From Variovorax sp. DXTD-1 (GTDB lineage: Bacteria > Pseudomonadota > Gammaproteobacteria > Burkholderiales > Burkholderiaceae_C), in assembly GCF_003984625.1 (NCBI RefSeq), contig NZ_RWKH01000033.1, positions 1-43,430 of the forward strand: DNA of 43,430 nt, written 5' to 3'. Both the position numbers and the translations under genes were made by a program. Under the pieces are notes generated by a model. It ran no database searches. It was not told the origin of the DNA and saw only the letters and a program-made list of their open reading frames with translations. Below are positions 42,195 to 43,430 of the stretch, piece after piece; the stretch's first letter is position 1, and each line of letters opens with the position of its first letter.

Positions 42195-42239
42195 GTGCCT
42201 AAAAAATCAAGCCGGAAATGCACATTGTGTTTCGGATGA
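42195..42239 (+). pseudogene. Orphan 5' end of a XafT-like activator gene at the right junction
   Basis: GTG at 42195 with AAGGA at 42184-42188 opens a frame reading MPKKSSRKCTLCFG and a stop at 42237. It has exactly eight codons before the CTLC encoded by the Xer core, as in the complete gene, and then runs into the right flank where the reading frame ends. In an excised circle of element 2 it would join 40725 and give a full-length activator with a slightly different N-terminus. Confidence 0.8.
42208..42235 (-). other. Xer-type right junction of the element array
   Basis: Centre TGCACA (42219-42224) is retained. The XerC-side arm is TTGTGTTTCGG (42225-42235), differing from the element arm in its last four bases, so it probably comes from the former chromosomal dif or from an older insertion. 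The XerD-side arm CAAGCCGGAAA (42208-42218) belongs to element 2 and does not match the consensus. The ancestral dif would then be ATTTAACATAA, TGCACA, TTGTGTTTCGG on the plus strand. Confidence 0.7.
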
Positions 42240-42413
42240 CTGGGTGCACTTGTTGCTTGAACGCCGGGATCTCATCGCACGGAAGAACATCAGAAAAGTT
42301 GTGCTATCAACTCAGAGACACCTAAAAGCTCGCCCGCTCACGGTTGAGGCAGGCACAATGTGCTTTACTAACAATTACAACCAGCTTCATGTAAGGATGT
42401 TGCAGGCCGCTTT
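42240..42413. other. Flank between the array and the AT-rich module
   Basis: The base composition falls here towards AT-rich. An open frame enters from the element side and ends in an ATGA overlap with the next gene (42414-42417), but it crosses the junction, so its N-terminus would be chimeric; I do not call it. A dyad, GCACAATGTGC (42353-42363), lies in a sequence that resembles the Xer core in the opposite orientation. Confidence 0.4.
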
Positions 42414-43022
42414 ATGAAAATAAGAGCCGCGTTAGCGCTAACAATCTGCGTGACATGCAGTACTTGCCATGGCCAAAACGCCACCGGGGTTGAGTCGGTG
42501 CAGAGGCCGACACCGGTCCAAGCCGCATCGATCATGCAAGATGCGCCAAAACCGGCGCAAACCAGTTCTGGTGCCTTGTCCGCCCCGTCGGCGACCCCGG
42601 ATAACTTAAAGTTCTGGCTTGACATGTTGGCTGGAGTGGCAAATCTTGCTACCCTCGCAGCGTCGCTTTTGGCAATTTTCCTTTGGTTAAAAAATCGCCA
42701 CAAAATATCTTCTGCCTTTGCACTTTTACTCGATTTTTCGTATCAGTTAACCTTGGGGGAGCTAAAGGAGAAACTGGAGCGATTAAATGAATACAACGCG
42801 AATGAAGCTAGCGAAGTCGAAGAAATAAGAAATATTTTGCACGAGATTGCAGGGCAAATTTCTGGCAATAGCCGCCTAGTCCATGCGATGCCTGGGCTTT
42901 CTGCAAAATTTGAGAGTCTTGCAGGCAGGAAGTTGTCTGAACCGCTAAAACGAGCCTTAGTAAGCGAGCTACGCGAAAAAATCAGGACAATTCAGGTCAG
43001 CAATTTTGAGGTGAATCTATGA
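42414..43022 (+). CDS. Membrane-anchored protein of an AT-rich accessory module
   Basis: A 202-residue protein. It begins with a signal-like hydrophobic segment (about residues 5-20, ending CHGQNA). A low-complexity Pro/Ser/Ala/Thr region leads to a strong membrane helix (about 68-92, FWLDMLAGVANLATLAASLL), and the remainder (95-202) is a charged, probably coiled helical domain with many Glu, Lys and Asn. The codon use is far more AT-rich than the rest of the window, a sign of transfer. Its stop overlaps the next start (ATGA). No family is recognised. Confidence 0.75.
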   Translation: MKIRAALALTICVTCSTCHGQNATGVESVQRPTPVQAASIMQDAPKPAQTSSGALSAPSATPDNLKFWLDMLAGVANLATLAASLLAIFLWLKNRHKISSAFALLLDFSYQLTLGELKEKLERLNEYNANEASEVEEIRNILHEIAGQISGNSRLVHAMPGLSAKFESLAGRKLSEPLKRALVSELREKIRTIQVSNFEVNL

Positions 43023-43378
43023 GCAAAATAGTTCAAGCGGTAAATTCGATGATTGCAAATCGAAGCAACATCTCCCTGGTGCAGAAAGGTGCCGGTGGAG
43101 AACTGTTTTTTGTCTACAAGGGTAAATATGTCTGGTCGATGACGAAAAATTCGGATGGCGTCATCCTATGGTATTACCCTAACGTGTCTTCCCCTGAAAA
43201 TTTGGTTTATTTTGAAGGTGGCGATTGGGAGGACGTTGCCATGGTGACCTACAAAGATTGGGAGATTGGTACACGAGAAGCCAAATCAACTTTTTCTGAG
43301 CTGTATATGGTGGTTTCCGAGAGGCTCTATGGCGTAGATCAAATGCTAGACGACATAATTGACGACTTGCCCTTCTGA
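43019..43378 (+). CDS. Small soluble partner protein of the AT-rich module
   Basis: A 119-residue protein coupled by a four-base overlap to the membrane protein. Its sequence alternates predicted strands with aromatic residues (GELFFVYKGKYVWSMTKNS, VILWYYPNV, NLVYFEGGDWEDVAMVTYKD) and ends with an acidic helix (DQMLDDIIDDLPF). This suggests a small beta-rich fold. No catalytic motif or family is recognised. Shared operon and unusual composition indicate a two-component accessory function; an immunity, defence or surface role is possible but not shown. Confidence 0.75.
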   Translation: MSKIVQAVNSMIANRSNISLVQKGAGGELFFVYKGKYVWSMTKNSDGVILWYYPNVSSPENLVYFEGGDWEDVAMVTYKDWEIGTREAKSTFSELYMVVSERLYGVDQMLDDIIDDLPF

Positions 43379-43430
43379 GTAGAGCAAGAATCGACGTCTT
43401 TTTCTTCGGGCGCGCGTTTGATGATCTAGC

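Larger units (their letters stand above)
40725..42218 (+). mobile_element. Mini integrative element 2 at dif (1494 bp)
   Basis: Second segment in the array, bounded by the Xer core at 40725 and 42219. Same gene order as element 1 (activator body, overlapping small gene, stem and leader, third gene with hairpin module, short peptide, activator start), but the cargo genes differ. It is therefore a related but separate element that inserted next to element 1, not a simple duplication. No replication or coat gene is present. Confidence 0.75.

Noticed and set aside
39201..42218. Tandem copies as an assembly artefact
   Set aside because: The two units have different cargo, lengths and right ends, so they cannot be one unit assembled twice, though the 287-bp identity still merits a long-read check.
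39201..42224. Transposon or insertion-sequence copies explaining the direct repeats
   Set aside because: No transposase, no terminal inverted repeats and no target duplication; the repeats coincide with a dif-like core and the gene content fits Xer exploitation.
42181..42417. A 78-codon frame crossing the right junction
   Set aside because: It begins in element sequence in the wrong frame for the activator and continues into the flank; the overlap with the next start may be chance.

Overview
The window looks like the chromosome of a GC-rich betaproteobacterium of the Comamonadaceae, most likely Variovorax or a close relative. The reasons are strong GC bias in third codon positions, Bug-type solute receptors, a complete malonate decarboxylase operon, TctBA, many LysR/IclR regulators and a five-PAS GGDEF-EAL protein. 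The genus is inference; no rRNA or tRNA gene was seen.

Layout. 1-431 has no convincing gene. 432-2017 holds a DUF35 zinc-ribbon/OB protein overlapping a thiolase-fold protein that lacks the usual nucleophilic cysteine. 2031-4557 holds a small hypothetical gene, a LysR remnant, a lipoprotein amidohydrolase and a dodecin gene that has lost its middle. 4653-8903 carries a family-10 pectate lyase lipoprotein with operator-like palindromes upstream, and a divergent EF-G paralogue. 8927-13222 is an IclR regulator facing a Bug receptor plus a self-sufficient P450 (heme, FMN/NAD reductase and 2Fe-2S domains in one chain). 13331-13708 is a YbaN-like membrane protein.

13717-24333 (minus strand) is a malonate-use cluster: LysR regulator, MatC carrier, MdcA, C, D, E, G, B, H and acetyl-CoA synthetase. 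Malonate is imported, decarboxylated to acetate on the MdcC prosthetic group, and the acetate is activated by Acs. 24447-32841 mixes a stand-alone DNA-ligase adenylation domain, a dCache-like GGDEF cyclase, a decayed secreted protein gene, an SMP-30 lactonase, TctBA without its receptor, a LysR regulator and a PdxI-like aldo/keto reductase. 32863-39022 holds a small membrane protein, the five-PAS GGDEF-EAL protein, a chemoreceptor and a secreted Pro/Tyr-repeat protein.

The most unusual part is 39190-42235. A dif-like Xer site (39190-39217, on the minus strand) is followed by two tandem mini-elements of 1524 and 1494 bp, each bounded by the same Xer core. They share a perfectly identical 287-bp left end, then carry different cargo. 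Each encodes a VC1465/XafT-like (DUF3653-type) Xer activator whose coding sequence runs across the attachment site: the ribosome-binding site and first eight codons lie at the right end of the element, the remainder at the left end. The gene is therefore whole only in the excised circle or in a tandem array. In circular form the four small genes would make one nearly continuous operon. No replication, coat or recombinase gene is visible, so these look like minimal integrative elements exploiting XerCD, possibly satellites. Right of them, 42414-43378 holds an AT-rich two-gene module of unknown function, probably also accessory DNA gathered at dif.
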